Assembly: GCA_030761205.1 (NCBI GenBank)
Contig: JAULJL010000027.1
Location: 19,222,501-19,286,500 of the forward strand
Length of the DNA: 64,000 nucleotides
DNA from: Fremontodendron californicum
Taxonomy: Eukaryota > Streptophyta > Magnoliopsida > Malvales > Malvaceae
Direction of reading: 5' to 3'
The translations under genes were made by a program, and so were the position numbers. Below are positions 21,757-33,650 of this stretch, piece by piece (the first letter of the stretch is position 1; each line of letters starts with the position of its first letter). The notes under the pieces were generated by a model. The model did no database searches. It had not been told where the DNA came from and saw only the letters and a program-made list of their open reading frames with translations.

Positions 21757-22058
21757 ACGTAACCGACTCCCGAACCCGTTTCTTTGATTTCTCTGGTTTA
21801 AAACGCAGACTTGAAATTGGTTTTTAAAATGTTTTAATTAATTTTTAAAATATTTTATAAAACCGGTTTTAATAGATGGCCGATCACACCTAGCTAAAAA
21901 AGATTGGTGGCGACTCCATGTCTTTTTTAAGGTCATTTTCAAAACCTTCATTTTTCTAGAGGAATTAAGTCGACTTTTCCTCATATTTTTTTTAATGTCA
22001 CGCTTAACGAATAATAAAGTCTTGCGATTAGACTCGTTATTTTTTAGGTTGCGACAGC

Positions 22059-22077
22059 TTGGCGACTCCGCTGGGGA
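22059..22077 (+). other. Primer binding site
   Basis: TTGGCGACTCCGCTGGGGA lies two bases after the LTR end GCGACA. Tat/Ogre elements carry this type of tRNA-complementary site at this place. It fixes the 5' LTR border. Confidence 0.88.
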
Positions 22078-22429
22078 CTATTAGAGAGTCAGGCCTAGAA
22101 TTAGTCATGTGTTATCAAAGTCTCGGTTTTGTTGGTTTAATTGGTATTTAATTTTAATTCCCACATTTTTTTTAATAAGGAGAATTTTGAAAATAATAAA
22201 ATCTTTTTAAATATGTTCATATCATGTGCATGCATTTTATTATTGTTCTCTAGTTATTTAGGTTGTATATTATAATTGCTTGTTGGTTAATGCGTTACAC
22301 TATTCTTGAATATTTTAATTGCTAGGGCATTTAGAATAAGGTTTGTAGAATAGGTAGTGAAAGGTTTGTTATTCCTCCACACACACTACACGTGCATTTG
22401 CATATCATGAATCCTATACTCGGGTTCCG

Positions 22430-22770
22430 TCCTTTTAGGTGGGAGTAAAGTAACTACGCCTTCGTGATGATCCTCCGTATGGGCTAGTGAAACACTTTCG
22501 GAGTATAAAGTACCTAAAGCCTTCATGATGATCCTCCGTATGGGCTTAGAAAAATATACTCTAACGAATTGAACCCGCTTTTATCGGGGTGCCTTACTAG
22601 CCTTCATCGGCGACAGTGAGGAACAATTCGGGGCCTTAGAACCGATTCACCCTCATATAGTGAACCTAGGCGAAGCCATGCCGGATTTTCGTTAGATATA
22701 CCGAAAATAGGAACACATGGAGGGACATTTCTAAACCTTTTGTTACCTATTTTACACTTCGAATAAGTGT
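22430..22770 (+). promoter_or_regulatory. Conserved 5' leader of the 19.6 kb element
   Basis: It has the ordered motifs GGGAGTAAAGTAACTACGCC, TGATGATCCTCCGTATGGGC (present twice, about 75 bases apart), GAAACACTTTCGGAGTATAA, ATCGGGGTGCCTTACTAGCC and CAGTGAGGAACAATT. They match the leader of the reversed Ogre element (8588-9060, other strand) in the same order. No open frame spans it. Confidence 0.72.
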
Positions 22771-23279
22771 GGTAGATCGGACAACGATGTACGTACATCG
22801 CCCGTAATAAATGTGATACCCCGCCTCGAAGGCATCGTGATGCCTAAATAAGCAGATATCGTTGGGGCAGATGTTCATTAGCTATTTTTTAAAATAAAAA
22901 AAAAAATCTTTTTTCAAGCATTTTTGCATGTTGAACATTTCATGCATGTGTGAATAGAGCATGTACATTTTTGGTTGTGTTATTGATCTCATTTTTTGCA
23001 ATAAACAGTTGGTAATTTCATTTGATGATTTCATAAAACCGGTAGTGTCACATGAACATTTGCATATTGTGCCATAGTAGGATCCACCCTGAAATTCTTT
23101 TGAAAATGTGATTGGTTTTTCATAAATAAAATTAAAAAAAAAAAAACATGTTAAAAAAAATCATGAATTTGGAGGCAAATCTTGCATAATGAGATTTTTG
23201 AATAATCAAGATTTAGGTCCCACCAATTTTGTGTAATCATTGATTTCTTTGTATATACCTTTGTGTTAATTCATTTATT
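22771..23279 (+). other. Interior spacer, nothing recognised
   Basis: AT-rich sequence between the leader and the first interior array. No coding remnant was found. Confidence 0.5.
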
Positions 23280-24480
23280 TTTTGCATATATCATTTTGAC
23301 ATCATGTTATAGTCATAGCATGCATGGTCATTCATTGTAAGATACGTTTATGACATGCATGGTCATTATTTGTATATACTTATGTATCAATTTATTCTTT
23401 CTTTACATGCATCATGTTGGCATCAAGTTGCATTCATGCATTCATAGTCAGCACGATTTTTCTGTATATATCCATATATCAATTTATTCTTTCTTTACAT
23501 GCATCATGTTGGCATCAAGTTGCATTCATGCATTTATAGTCAGCATGATTTTTCTGTATATATCCATATATCAATTTATTCTTTCTCTATATTGCATCAT
23601 GTTAGCGTCAAGTTGCATTCATGCATTCATAGTCAGCATGATTTTTCTGTATATATCCATATATCAATTTATTCTTTTTCTATATGCATCATGATAGCAT
23701 CAAGTTGCATTCATGCATTCATAGTCATAAATGATTTTCCTATATATACCCATGCATTAATTTACTTATTCTTTGCATTGATTTGTTTATATAAATCATG
23801 TTGACAACGGGTTGCATTCATGGCATACATAGTCATCATGATATGCTCATGCATTAATCTGTCATATTAATATCAGGATGCATTCATGACACACATTATT
23901 AGCATGATTTTCTTTGTATATACTATATGTCAATCATTTATTCTTTACATGCATCATAATTGACATTGTGTGGCATTCATAGTGTATATGATCATTCATT
24001 GGGAAATGCATTTGGAACATACATGGTCATTCATTGTATATATCCATGCATTAATTTGCTTATTTTTTTTTACATGCATCATGTTGGCATCAGGTTGCAT
24101 TCATGGCATACATAGTCATCATGATATGCTCATGCATTAATTTGTCATATTGGAGTCAGGTTGTATTCATGACATACACGGTCAGCATGATTTTCTTTGT
24201 ATATACTTTGTGTCAGTCATTTATTCTTTACATGCATCATAATTGACATTGTGTGGCATTCAAAGTGTATATGATCATTCATTGGGAAATACATCTGGAA
24301 CATACACGGTCATTCATTGCATATATCCATGCATTGATTTTTCTTATTCTTTAAATGCATCATGTTAGCATCGTGTTGCATTTATACATGATCAACATGT
24401 TTCCGCTATATATGACCATACATCACTTTGTTTATTCTTCACATGTATCAAATTGCATTCATGACATTCATAGCTCATTC
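23280..24480 (+). repeat. Tandem array of about 92-bp units in the interior
   Basis: The unit carries CATGCATCATGTTGGCATCA, GTTGCATTCATGCATTCATA and TGTATATATCCATATATCAA. Copies start near 23401, 23493, 23585 and 23680 with close similarity. Diverged and lengthened units continue to about 24480. Confidence 0.85.
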
Positions 24481-24553
24481 ATAATGAAACACATTAATAA
24501 GATGAAATAGAAATTGGCTTAGCTTTAAAGAGTTTTTTTCGTCAGCTAAAAGC

Positions 24554-24688
24554 TATGACCCCAACAGCAAGTGCGAGTATCATATTGGGGCAATTGGGCA
24601 TTCGAATAAAAAATGCAGACAACTGAAGGAAAGAATTGAAGGCCTTGTCCATGACGGCATTTTGATTCCAGAGCTTATCGAACATTGA
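24554..24688 (+). pseudogene. gag nucleocapsid (zinc-knuckle) remnant
   Basis: Forty-four codons read YDPNSKCEYHIGAIGHSNKK, then CRQLKERIEGLVHDG and end ELIEH-stop. The pattern C-x2-H-x5-H-x4-C resembles the gag zinc knuckle of Tat/Ogre elements (usual form CxYHxGAxGHxxExC). It is the only surviving piece of gag and shows that the element is a deletion derivative of a coding relative. Confidence 0.8.
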
Positions 24689-26388
24689 AAATCTGTTTTA
24701 CTATAGATTGATTTCCTCTTGAAGAATTTTGAGGATAAGAATTGTTATCTTTGAAAACATGTCAATAGGAGCATTCTGATGCATATATTTCTATACACTT
24801 TGATGATGAAAGCGCTTGTCTCATGATGACATCTACATGAAATAAATAAACTTTAAATTTAAATGTTTTGTGTTCATTTTATTTTAGCAATAAATTTGAA
24901 TTTGCAAAAACAAATGAAACTTTGAGAAAATTTGTGGTAAACAATAAATAAGTGGTTTTCACATGAAATAATGAACAATCTTGAGAATATTGATGATCAT
25001 TGTTAGAAATGACCCAATACCTTCTCCCCTATCTTTTAGGCTTTCCTAAGCCTAAATCCTTTGAACCGAGACCACTTGAAAGACCTAATACTTCGAGGAA
25101 TATGAATGATTGAATTTCATAAACCATTGTCGTTATAGAATAAGCAAAGATGTAGATCCTAGTCTAGGCTATGAACAAAGGAACAAACTTTTCGAAATTT
25201 TTCGAACTCCTTGAAATTAAACAAATGAGACATTCTTTCAAGAATCTAGATCATGGTAATTTGATGTGTGTCAAGGCTGTGCCAAAGCCATTCACATCCT
25301 TTCCAATACCACAAAACACCAATTGCCCAAACATCACTTCATGATTCACACCCTAGGGCACAATGATTAAACTAGATTATCCCATGTCCTAGAGAAAACC
25401 TGTCTTTGGGAAATATTTTCCTAGGCATTCAAACAAACCCAAGATTGAAACTCAGCATTTTCATTGTAAACCTAGATTTGCTATGTTCCTCGTTGATACA
25501 AATTCTCATTGGTTAATCAAATTGGGGCATCATATGTGGAAATGATGGATACATGGTGAATAAGGATGGACTAAACGCATGAATCAATGTAGCATGCGAT
25601 GAAAATGAAAAATGAAAAAATTTGTGGTATCATGCATATGAGAATTCGGATGATTCCAAAGTGCAAAATGAAATTCTGAATATCTATTTCCCCTGGGGAT
25701 TGCTTTTCAAAGTGAATATTTGTGCTTGACATGAGGAATGGCCATCTTTCATATCCCTTTCGCACAAAAAGAAATTATCCATAGTCACCCCTTTTGAGCC
25801 AAAAAAAAATTTTCTTCTTTGAACCCTGATCAAGGATCACCCTCTACACTGGGGGGCAAATGCGAGGAAAGATCTTTTTAAAGATCATTGATAAATGAGT
25901 CCTATCTCAAAGACAGATACAAAGCAAATGGAACCCCAAATAAATACGGGCTCACTCTGTCAAAGAAAAAAGAGAAAAAGATGGCAAAATGAAAGCCAAG
26001 AAAGAAAAAACATACCAAAAAAAAAAACAAAATGTGTGAAAGACATGGCAAATTGAAAGCCAAGAACGAGGAAAGAAAGACACAAAAGTCAAAAGGAAAG
26101 AAATGTCCAAGAAGGGACAAATGCTTCAAAGAGAATCCTCCTCAAGAAATGATCCTTGATCTGATTACCCTTAAACACATATTTTGGGCCTATTTATCCT
26201 TTCTTTCTGAACCCTGAGCCATGGCCTACATTACGTGCTTTAAAAGTCTATTTTGATCAAGCATGAATATTTAATTTGAAAGGTTTTTCCTCAGATTTTA
26301 TCCCATTTCATCAAATTATCATTTCACTAAGGACGAATTTAGAATTCTCAAGTGTATGAAAAAAAAAAAAAAAATTGGAAAGAATGGG
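24689..26388 (+). other. Interior spacer of the 19.6 kb element
   Basis: No readable coding sequence. Scattered purine-rich stretches (25800-26110) give short lysine-rich open frames that look accidental. Given the flanking gag remnant and post-pol hairpin, this is where pol has been lost or replaced. Confidence 0.5.
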
Positions 26389-26426
26389 ACTCTAGGGCGA
26401 AAACCCAAAAATGGGCGGTCTAGAGT
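26389..26426 (+). other. Hairpin with GAAAACCC/GGGCGG core, copy 3
   Basis: The arms ACTCTAG (26389-26395) and CTAGAGT (26420-26426) pair perfectly around GGCGAAAACCC, AAAAAT and GGGCGGT. The core matches the two hairpins at 599-677, yet the stem sequence is different. In the first element these hairpins directly follow the integrase stop, so this point probably marks the lost end of pol. Confidence 0.75.
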
Positions 26427-27599
26427 AAATTTGAAAATTTTTGATGCCATCGATGATAGTGCCTATACCACAAAAGAAAAGATCTTATTAAAGGAGTGGT
26501 CATCGAGGAACATCTAGGAATTCCTGAACCCCCCAAATTGCCAACTCTCATTCAGAGGATTGTCTTCAAAATACTGATTTTTTTTCTCCAAGATTAAACT
26601 TTTCGGTTTAAACATCCCGGCCAATCTTGACGCTTGTCAAAATGCCTTGATATGAAAACTAAAAGAATGTTGAATTTGCTTGTTTCTCAATGAATTCATG
26701 ATTTATAAAACATGTTCCATTTGTGAGCCTAGAAGGGATATACATTTTTGTCATGAAGTTTTCCTGGAAAAGCCAGAATCTTGCTATACCAAGCCTTGCC
26801 AATCCCAGTTGAAAAAAACCCAGATTGATACTTAGAGAAATTTCTAATAATGATCATCAGTCTTCAAAAGATTTATACATCACACATTGTGGGGTTAATA
26901 TTTTTTGTTCAGAAGTTTTCAAAATGCGAAAACAAATAAAGAGATTTTGAAATACCCATTCTGATGTTGACATGAGACAAGGATTTTTCTAACCCAAAGG
27001 TATAGAACTGCCAGGATAGGTCTTGACTTCCAGATATGAGAAGAAGAAATCGAACTCAGTTCAGATCTCTGTTGATGAAAGTTTGAAAACTGTTGGGGCA
27101 AAGAGAATAGCTAAAACGAATTGAAGATATACTCTGATTTGAAGAGGAAAAATGAATTTGAAAGGCTAAGCCAAAGTCTAGAAAAACAACCGGGGGCATT
27201 TGCATCACTCATGAGCATTCATCTCTTTATCGAGCTTTTGCATCTGCACAGTGTCAGCAAGCATTTGCATCATTCTTGGGTATTTGCATTGGCATTATTC
27301 CATAAGCATCTGCATTTTACATTTACATTCTTCATGGAATTCACATTTGCGTCATCTCAAGCAATTGCATCATTTCTAAAATCATTGCATTTTCATTATT
27401 GTGTGGTAGTTGCAGTTACACCATTCATAGACCAGTTATATGAACACAATTAGTAGGGGCATCTGCATCATGAAACATGGGCATCAATCCAAGCCATTTG
27501 CATTTGCACCAAGAAACATTTACATCAATCCAAGCCATTGACATTTGCACCATGAAGCATGAGCACCTTGTTAAAGACATGTGCATCTGCATCATTTCT
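26427..27599 (+). other. Interior spacer with scattered GCATTTGCATCA words
   Basis: The first part shows nothing recognisable. From about 27195 to 27600, and again at 28110-28310, words such as GCATTTGCATCA and CATTTGCATTTGCA recur at irregular spacing. This looks like a decayed array. Confidence 0.5.
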
Positions 27600-28610
27600 C
27601 AAAGCTTCTGGTGGGGATATCCAGAATTTTACAGTTTTAAAAGAACAAGTCTTCGGTGGTGATAGCTGAAGCCTCTTGTGGAGATATCCAGGGTTTTATA
27701 ATTTTGAAAAATGAGAAATCTTCTTCTAGAGGAGTTACCCAGAATTTTACAATGAGCAAGTCTTTGGTAGTGATAGCCAAAGCTTCTAGTGGGGATATCC
27801 AGAATTTTACAGTTTTAAAAGAACAAGTCTTCGGTGGTGATAGCTGAAGCCTCTGGTGGAGATATCCAGGGTTTCATAATTTTGAAACATGAGAAATCTT
27901 CTTCTGAAGGAGTTACCCAGAATTTTACAATGAGCAAGTCTTTGGTGGTGATAGCCAAAGCTTCTGGTGGGGATATCCAGAATTTTACAGTTTTAAAAGT
28001 GAACAAGTCTTCGGTGGTGATAGCTGAAGCCTTTGGTGGAAATATCCAGGGTTTTATAATTTTGAAAAATGAGAAATCTTCTTTTGGAGGAGTTATCCAG
28101 AATTTTATTCAACATATGCATCTAAATCAAGAAGCATTTGCATCAATCTAAGTTAGTTGAATCGGCATCAAGAAAGTTTGCATCAAATCAAGTCATTTAC
28201 ATTTGCGTCAAAGACATTTGCACCAATCTAATTCATTTGCATCTACATCAAGAAGCGTTTGCATCAACTAAAGATATTTGCATTTGCAACATGAACCATT
28301 TGCATCATCTCTTAAAGCTGTAAGGTATAATCGAACTCGTTTTGCTTCTCAAATGAGTCGAGCCCCGAGATCATCGTCGAGGTACTTTTTTTTATTATTA
28401 TGAACAAGTCTTCGGTGGTGATAGCTGAAGCCTCTGGTGGAGATATCCAGAGTTTTTGAAATCCTTTGAAAAGGTAAAAAGTCTTCGGTGGTGATAGCTG
28501 AAGCTTCTGGAGGTGATACCTAGAATTTTTTACAGTTTTAAAAATGAGCAAGACTTTGGTGGTGATAGCCGAAGCTTTTGGAGGAGATAGCTGAGAACAA
28601 GACAGGTTAA
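27600..28610 (+). repeat. Tandem array built on GGTGGTGATAGCTGAAGC
   Basis: Higher-order units of about 180 bp combine two variants, TCTTCGGTGGTGATAGCTGA and TCTTTGGTGGTGATAGCCAA. Each is followed by GATATCCAGAATTTTACAG or GATATCCAGGGTTTTATAAT. The main block is 27600-28110 and more copies lie at 28400-28600. The words GGTGGAGATATCC recall the CCTCGGTGGAGGAGT unit at 1649-2090. Confidence 0.85.
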
Positions 28611-29570
28611 GGCCCCGAGACCATCGTCGAGGTCATTTCTTTTCTTGCAAATCGAATTCATTTTGTTTTATCAAATGAGTCGAGCCTTGAGACTATCGTC
28701 GAGGTATTTCCTTTTGTTTTAAATCGAATTCATTTTGTTCCATCAAATGAGTCGAGCCTTGAGACCATCGTCGAGGTATTTCCTTTTGTTTTAAATCGAA
28801 TTCATTTTGTTTTATCAAATGAGTCGAGCCTTGAGACTATCGTCGAGGTGTTTCCTTTTGTTTTTTAAATCGAATTCATTCTGTTCCATCAAATGAGTCG
28901 AGCCTTGAGACCATCGTCGAGGTATTTCTTTTTGTTTTAAATCGAATTCATTTTGTTTTATCAAATGAGTAGAGCCTTGAGACTACCGTCGAGGTATTTC
29001 CTTTTGTTTTAAATCAAATTCATTCTGTTCCATCAAATGAGTCGAGCCTTGAGACCACCGTCGAGGTATTTCCTTTTGTTTTAAATCGAATTCATTCTAT
29101 TTTATCAAATGAGTCGAGCCTTGAGACCTCCGTTGAGGTATTCCTTTCTGTTTTAAATCGGATTCATTCTACTTTATCAAATGAGTCGAGCCTTGAGACC
29201 ACCGTCGAGGTATTTCCTTTTGTTTTAAGTCGAATTCATTCTGTTTTATCAAATGAGTCGAGCCTTGAGACCACCGTCGAGGTATTTTGTTTTGTTTTAA
29301 ATCAAATTCATTCTATTTTATCAAATGAGTCGAGACTTGAGACCTCCGTCGAGGTATTCCTTTCTGTTTAAATCGAATTCATTCTGTTTTATCAAATGAG
29401 TCGAGCCTTGAGACCACCGTCGAGGTATTTCCTTTTGTTTTAAATCGAATTCATTCTGTTTTATCAAATGAGTCGAACCTTGAGACCTCCGTCGAGGTAT
29501 TCCTTTCTGTTTTAAATCGAATTCATTCTGTTTTATCAAATGAGTCGAACCCTGAGACCGTCATCAAAGA
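28611..29570 (+). repeat. Tandem array of about 70-bp units, about 13 copies
   Basis: Each unit has TTTTAAATCGAATTCATT, TATCAAATGAGTCGAGCC, TTGAGACC and GTCGAGGTATTTCC. Copies are very similar, with paired variants (ATCGTCGAGG, then CCGTCGAGG or CTCCGTCGAGG), showing recent expansion. Short open frames here are repeat artefacts. Confidence 0.92.
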
Positions 29571-29875
29571 CCTTCAGGCACCATTTTAAAGACCTTTGGG
29601 CACCAATTTTAAAGACCTTCGGGCACCAGTTTTAAAGACCTCCGGGCACAATTTCAAAGACCTTCGGGCATCAGTTTTTTCAAAGAACTCCGGGCACAAT
29701 TTTAAAGACCTTCGGGCACCATTTTTTTTCAAAGACCTTTGGGCACCAGTTTTAAAGACCTTCAGGCACCAGTTTTTAAGCCCTCCGGGCACCATTTTAA
29801 AGACCTTCGGGCACCAGTTTTTAAGACCTTCGGGCATTATTCTTAAGACCTTCGGGCCCAATTTTTCTTTTTGAA
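29571..29875 (+). repeat. Short tandem array AAAGACCTTCGGGCACC
   Basis: About a dozen units of roughly 20-30 bp, each TTTTAAAGACCTTCGGGCAC with small changes (CTCCGGG, CTTTGGG, CTTCAGG). It is the array closest to the 3' LTR. Confidence 0.9.
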
Positions 29876-30090
29876 AATCGAATCCATTTCCTTAAGACGG
29901 GTCGAGCCTTGATTAGTTAGGGAATTCAATTTAAGGATCAATCTTCAATTTACAGCTTTTTCAAAATCAAAAAAAAAAAACAAAAAAAAAATGAATGAAA
30001 ACCCTTTTCTTTCTCTCCAGATGTGATTTCACAAACCGGGCAAAATTGTTGTCTATTTTATCTTTGTCTGATTCCTGATTCTCAACAATA

Positions 30091-30106
30091 GCCAAAGAGG
30101 GGCAGC
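30091..30106 (+). other. Polypurine tract of the 19.6 kb element
   Basis: GCCAAAGAGGGGCAGC directly precedes the 3' LTR start TGTAGACACC. Confidence 0.85.
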
Positions 30107-30613
30107 TGTAGACACCTAATTTTGTCCGGGCCTTTTAGAACCAATTTTGATTTGTCCCCCTCTCAGGTTTAATATTTTTGTAAAAGTCACGGTCGCGATT
30201 TTAGATTTTTAAAAAATGTTCTAAATTATATATATCCTTTTTAGCTTTAATTGTTCAAATAAAATCGGACAGTAAAATTACCAATTTTAAAATTCAATTT
30301 AAACACGAGGTGAAAAAGTTTAATCGTGAGCTTTATTAGATTTTTAAAATAAATTTTTAATTGAAAATATTTGAAAAAATAAAAAAGAGAGACTTGAAAT
30401 AAAGGAAGGGTAACTTAGACATTACCCAATTTTTTTTTTAGGTTAGAAATTGAGATATAAAATGGGACTTGGAAAAAATATGGAGGAGGGGCCGATTTTA
30501 GGAAAAGGGAGAAAAGATTGGCGGCTCGAAAAAAAAAGAGAAAAAAGCTTAGTTTCGTTTTTTTTTTGGGGGGGGGGTTTATTCTTCTCTTCTCTTCTAG
30601 TTTGTTCCGCCAT

Positions 30614-31142
30614 CATGGCCACCAAGATCAGCAAAAATGAAAGGTTATTGTTAGTGGAAATTAAGCTTGGGGCTCAGCTTGTTGATAGTCCATGAAGCAT
30701 GAAGTATAAAAGGGTGGTTACATGATTTCATCTGGTCATTTATTCAAAAGGATGAAAAAAGAGAAAACTTGCTGATAGTCATGGATTTTCCATGGAAACA
30801 GTGGTTGAAGTTGAGGGGAGTGATGAAGGGAAATTTGAAGAGACTGGCCTTGAGAAAAGTAACTGGGTTTTATCTTCATCAAAGCATGTTGCTGATCCAG
30901 TTGTTTACAAGCTCGTTCGGGTTGAGGGGAATGGGAGATTAGTGCCCGCGACAGATGATGAGCTCATGGAGGTTGAGGGTTTGCTGGAAAATGAGAAGCG
31001 TGAAACCCATATTGTTGCAGACACTGGGCAGGTTTTAGGGTGCACTTCTAATGAAGTGACATCCTCTGGCATGCCTCAGTTAGAAAGCTCAGAAGGTTTG
31101 TCACAATCTTTGAACACAGAAGCTGGTGCCGACAAATTAAGT
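30614..31142 (+). pseudogene. Captured unidentified gene fragment (3' LTR copy)
   Basis: Counterpart of 16765-17293. The frame from 30792 reads METVVEVEGSDEGKFEETGL with a few replacements (VVYKLVRVEGNGRLV, LLENEKRE). The gene is not recognised. Confidence 0.6.
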
Positions 31143-31645
31143 GCTGCCTTGAATGCTGACTGTGTGGTTGTTCTTGTTGATGCTTGTAAAGTGCCTGAAA
31201 AAAATTGATGAAGTCTTGGTAGAAGGTATAGGAGATCTCAAGTGTACACTTCCGACTTTACTGGTTTTGAATAAGAAAGATATGATAAAACCTGGTGAAA
31301 TTGCAAAAAAGCTTGAGTGGTATGAGAAATTTACTGATGTTGATGAGGTCATACCTGTGAGTGCAAAGTATGGACATGGGGTAGATGATGTCAAGGATTA
31401 GATATTGTCAAAACTTCCCACTGGGCCACCTTACTATCCAAAGGACATTGTCAGTGAGCACCCAGAAAGGTTCTTTGTAGCTGAAATTATCAGAGAAAAG
31501 ATATTTATGCAGTATCGCAAAGAGATTCCTTATGCATGTCAGGTAAATGTGGTAAACTACAAAACCAAGCCAAATGCAAAAGACTTTATACAAGTAGAAG
31601 TTGTTGTTGAGAAAGACTCCCAGAAAATCATCCTCATTGGAAAAT
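31143..31645 (+). pseudogene. Captured ERA-type GTPase fragment (3' LTR copy)
   Basis: Counterpart of 17294-17796, with ADCVVVLVDACKVPE, LLVLNKKD and SAKYGHGVDDVKD. It shares the extra-A frameshift and has an additional Trp-to-stop change near 31400, so this copy has decayed further. Confidence 0.87.
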
Positions 31646-32446
31646 TGGTCAAGACAGAGGAGCTCTCGTCGAGTTCTATACTCCTTGGTGTGAACACTTA
31701 AGAAGCTAGCTCCCGAGTATGAACAGCTTATGGCGAGTTTCAAGAAGGCAGAATCTATCTAGATGGGAAAGGTTGATAGTGATGAGCATAAGAGTGTATG
31801 CAGCAAATATTGGTGTTCAAGGCTACCCAACTGTCAGTGGTTTCCTAAAGGCTCTTTGGAACCTAAAAATTATAAAAGACCACGCACCGCAGAGGCCCTT
31901 ACTGAGTTTGTGAATACTGAAGGAAGGACCGATGTGAATATAGCTACTGTGCCATCCAATGTTGCAATGCTAAATGCTGATAATTGTTATGAGGTTGTCT
32001 TTGACGAGACCAAAGATGTGTTGGCTGAGCTCTATGCTCCTTGGTGTGACCTTGCAAAACCTTGCTCCTATTTATGAAGAGGGCAACAAAGTTAGTGAAG
32101 ACTATAATGATGGCAGGGATTTGGATGACTTTGTTACTTTCATCAATGAGAAGTGTTGCATCAGTCGTGGTGCAAAAGGGTAGCTAACTTCAAAGAATGG
32201 TATTTTGTGAAGTTTGGATGCGTTGGTGAAGGAGTTTGTGATTGCTAGCAATGATGATAAGAAAGTAGTCTTTTCTAAGATTGAAGTGGAAGTTGAGAAG
32301 TTTAAGGTTCCACAGTGAGGTATGGAAAGATATACTTGGACGCTGTTAAAAGCTATTTGGAGAAAGGTGCTAATTCTCCCAAGAAGGAAATTGAGTAGCT
32401 GCAGCACATTCTTGACGAGGTCTTCAAAAATGGCATCAGCAACTAG
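31646..32446 (+). pseudogene. Captured PDI-like 2 fragment (3' LTR copy)
   Basis: Counterpart of 17797-18597 with the same internal deletion and broken active sites. Its junction with ERA reads GQDRGALVEFYTPW in frame from about 31650, because this copy keeps the CAGAGG that became CATAGG in the 5' LTR. Confidence 0.85.
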
Positions 32447-32453
32447 GAGAGAA

Positions 32454-32664
32454 GATGGTCATTTCAAGTTGTCTGAAAACTAGTAAACTTGTAATCAATA
32501 AAGGTGACATTACTTAGTGGTTTGTTGGTGGCTCCTCCGATGCTAATGTAAATCCTGTAAATCAGATTATACTTGGAGATGGTGGCGCAGATGGAGCCGT
32601 ACATAGGGCTGCTGGTCTAGATCTTCGACTTGCATGCTATAAAGTCCCAGAACTGGTATAAGCA
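32454..32664 (+). pseudogene. Captured macro-domain fragment (3' LTR copy)
   Basis: Counterpart of 18605-18815, with DGGADGAVHRAAGLDLRLAC. The block RAAG is closer to the family form than RAVG in the 5' LTR copy. Confidence 0.82.
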
Positions 32665-33150
32665 ATTTTGGTAGCTTTGGGAAACCAAACAAAAAAGAGA
32701 ATCTTGAACGGAAAGATAGGAAATGGTTTTTTGCGAAGGGAACAAGCACAAGGTAATATTCTTTTATTTTATTTTATGTTTATTGTGCTTGCTTTGGACA
32801 TAGTATATTACGGTGTATGTTTCGCGTTTGATAATTTACTCTTATACGACTAATGTTGCTTGCCTTGGACATGGTCTATTATAGTGCATGCCTTAATGTC
32901 ATTTTGCATATTCATAGCATTTTAATAAATAAGGCAATATTCTCGAGTTCAATAATTCATGGTTTTCTCTGCTAGGTCTGCCGGAGAGGTTATCATTAAT
33001 TATTAACGAAGGAATACCCTTTTCTAAAATAAAATGATTCGAAATTTTTTGAAATAAATAAAACTTTCTATGTTTTGTCGGGTCTGCCGGGGAACATGAA
33101 AAGATTTTGGTATTAATAAACTCCGAGTCATTTTCAAGTTAATTCATCTT

Positions 33151-33650
33151 ATGCCATGTCACCTGCCATGCTATCTTAAGCCATTTCACATGCCATGTTA
33201 TCTTAAGCCATTTCACATGCCATGTCATTTTATGCCATTTCATATGTCATGCCATTTTGCTTGTCATGTCGATTTCGTTTACATGCCATGTCATTTCATG
33301 CCATGTCACATGTCATGTCATTTTATATCATCCATATGCCATGTCACCTTGCTTGTCATGTCGATTTCATTCACATGTCATGTCATCTTATGCCATGTCA
33401 CATGTCATGTCATTTTATATCATCCATATGCCATGTCACCTTGCTTGTCATGTCGATTTCATTCACATGTCATGTCATCTTATGCCATGTCACATGCCAT
33501 GTTATTTTATGTCATCCATATGCCATGTCATCTTGCTTGCCATGTTGATTTCATTCACATGCCATATCATTTTTTTTGCCATGTCATTTAGACACCAGGT
33601 CATGCATATTCCATGTCATTTATTTCATGCATTTTTACATATGCCACTTG
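33151..33650 (+). repeat. CATG-rich tandem array in the 3' LTR
   Basis: It is nearly identical to 19302-19800, including its 102-bp higher-order units. Confidence 0.88.

Larger units (their letters stand above)
16260..22056 (+). repeat. 5' LTR of the 19.6 kb element
   Basis: It starts TGTAGACACCTAATTTTGTC and ends GGTTGCGACA. In order it holds about 500 bp of AT-rich DNA, an intronless chimera of host transcript fragments (16765-18815), a CATG-rich array, AT-rich DNA, a second array (20900-21265), the conserved hairpin (21733-21756) and the primer-site look-alike TGGCGACTCC (21908-21917). At 5.8 kb it is very long for an LTR. Confidence 0.92.

Noticed and set aside
28611..29570. Regular repeats of about 70 bp that could suggest a CRISPR array
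   Set aside because: This is plant DNA, the units are contiguous without unique spacers, and the array lies inside an LTR element.
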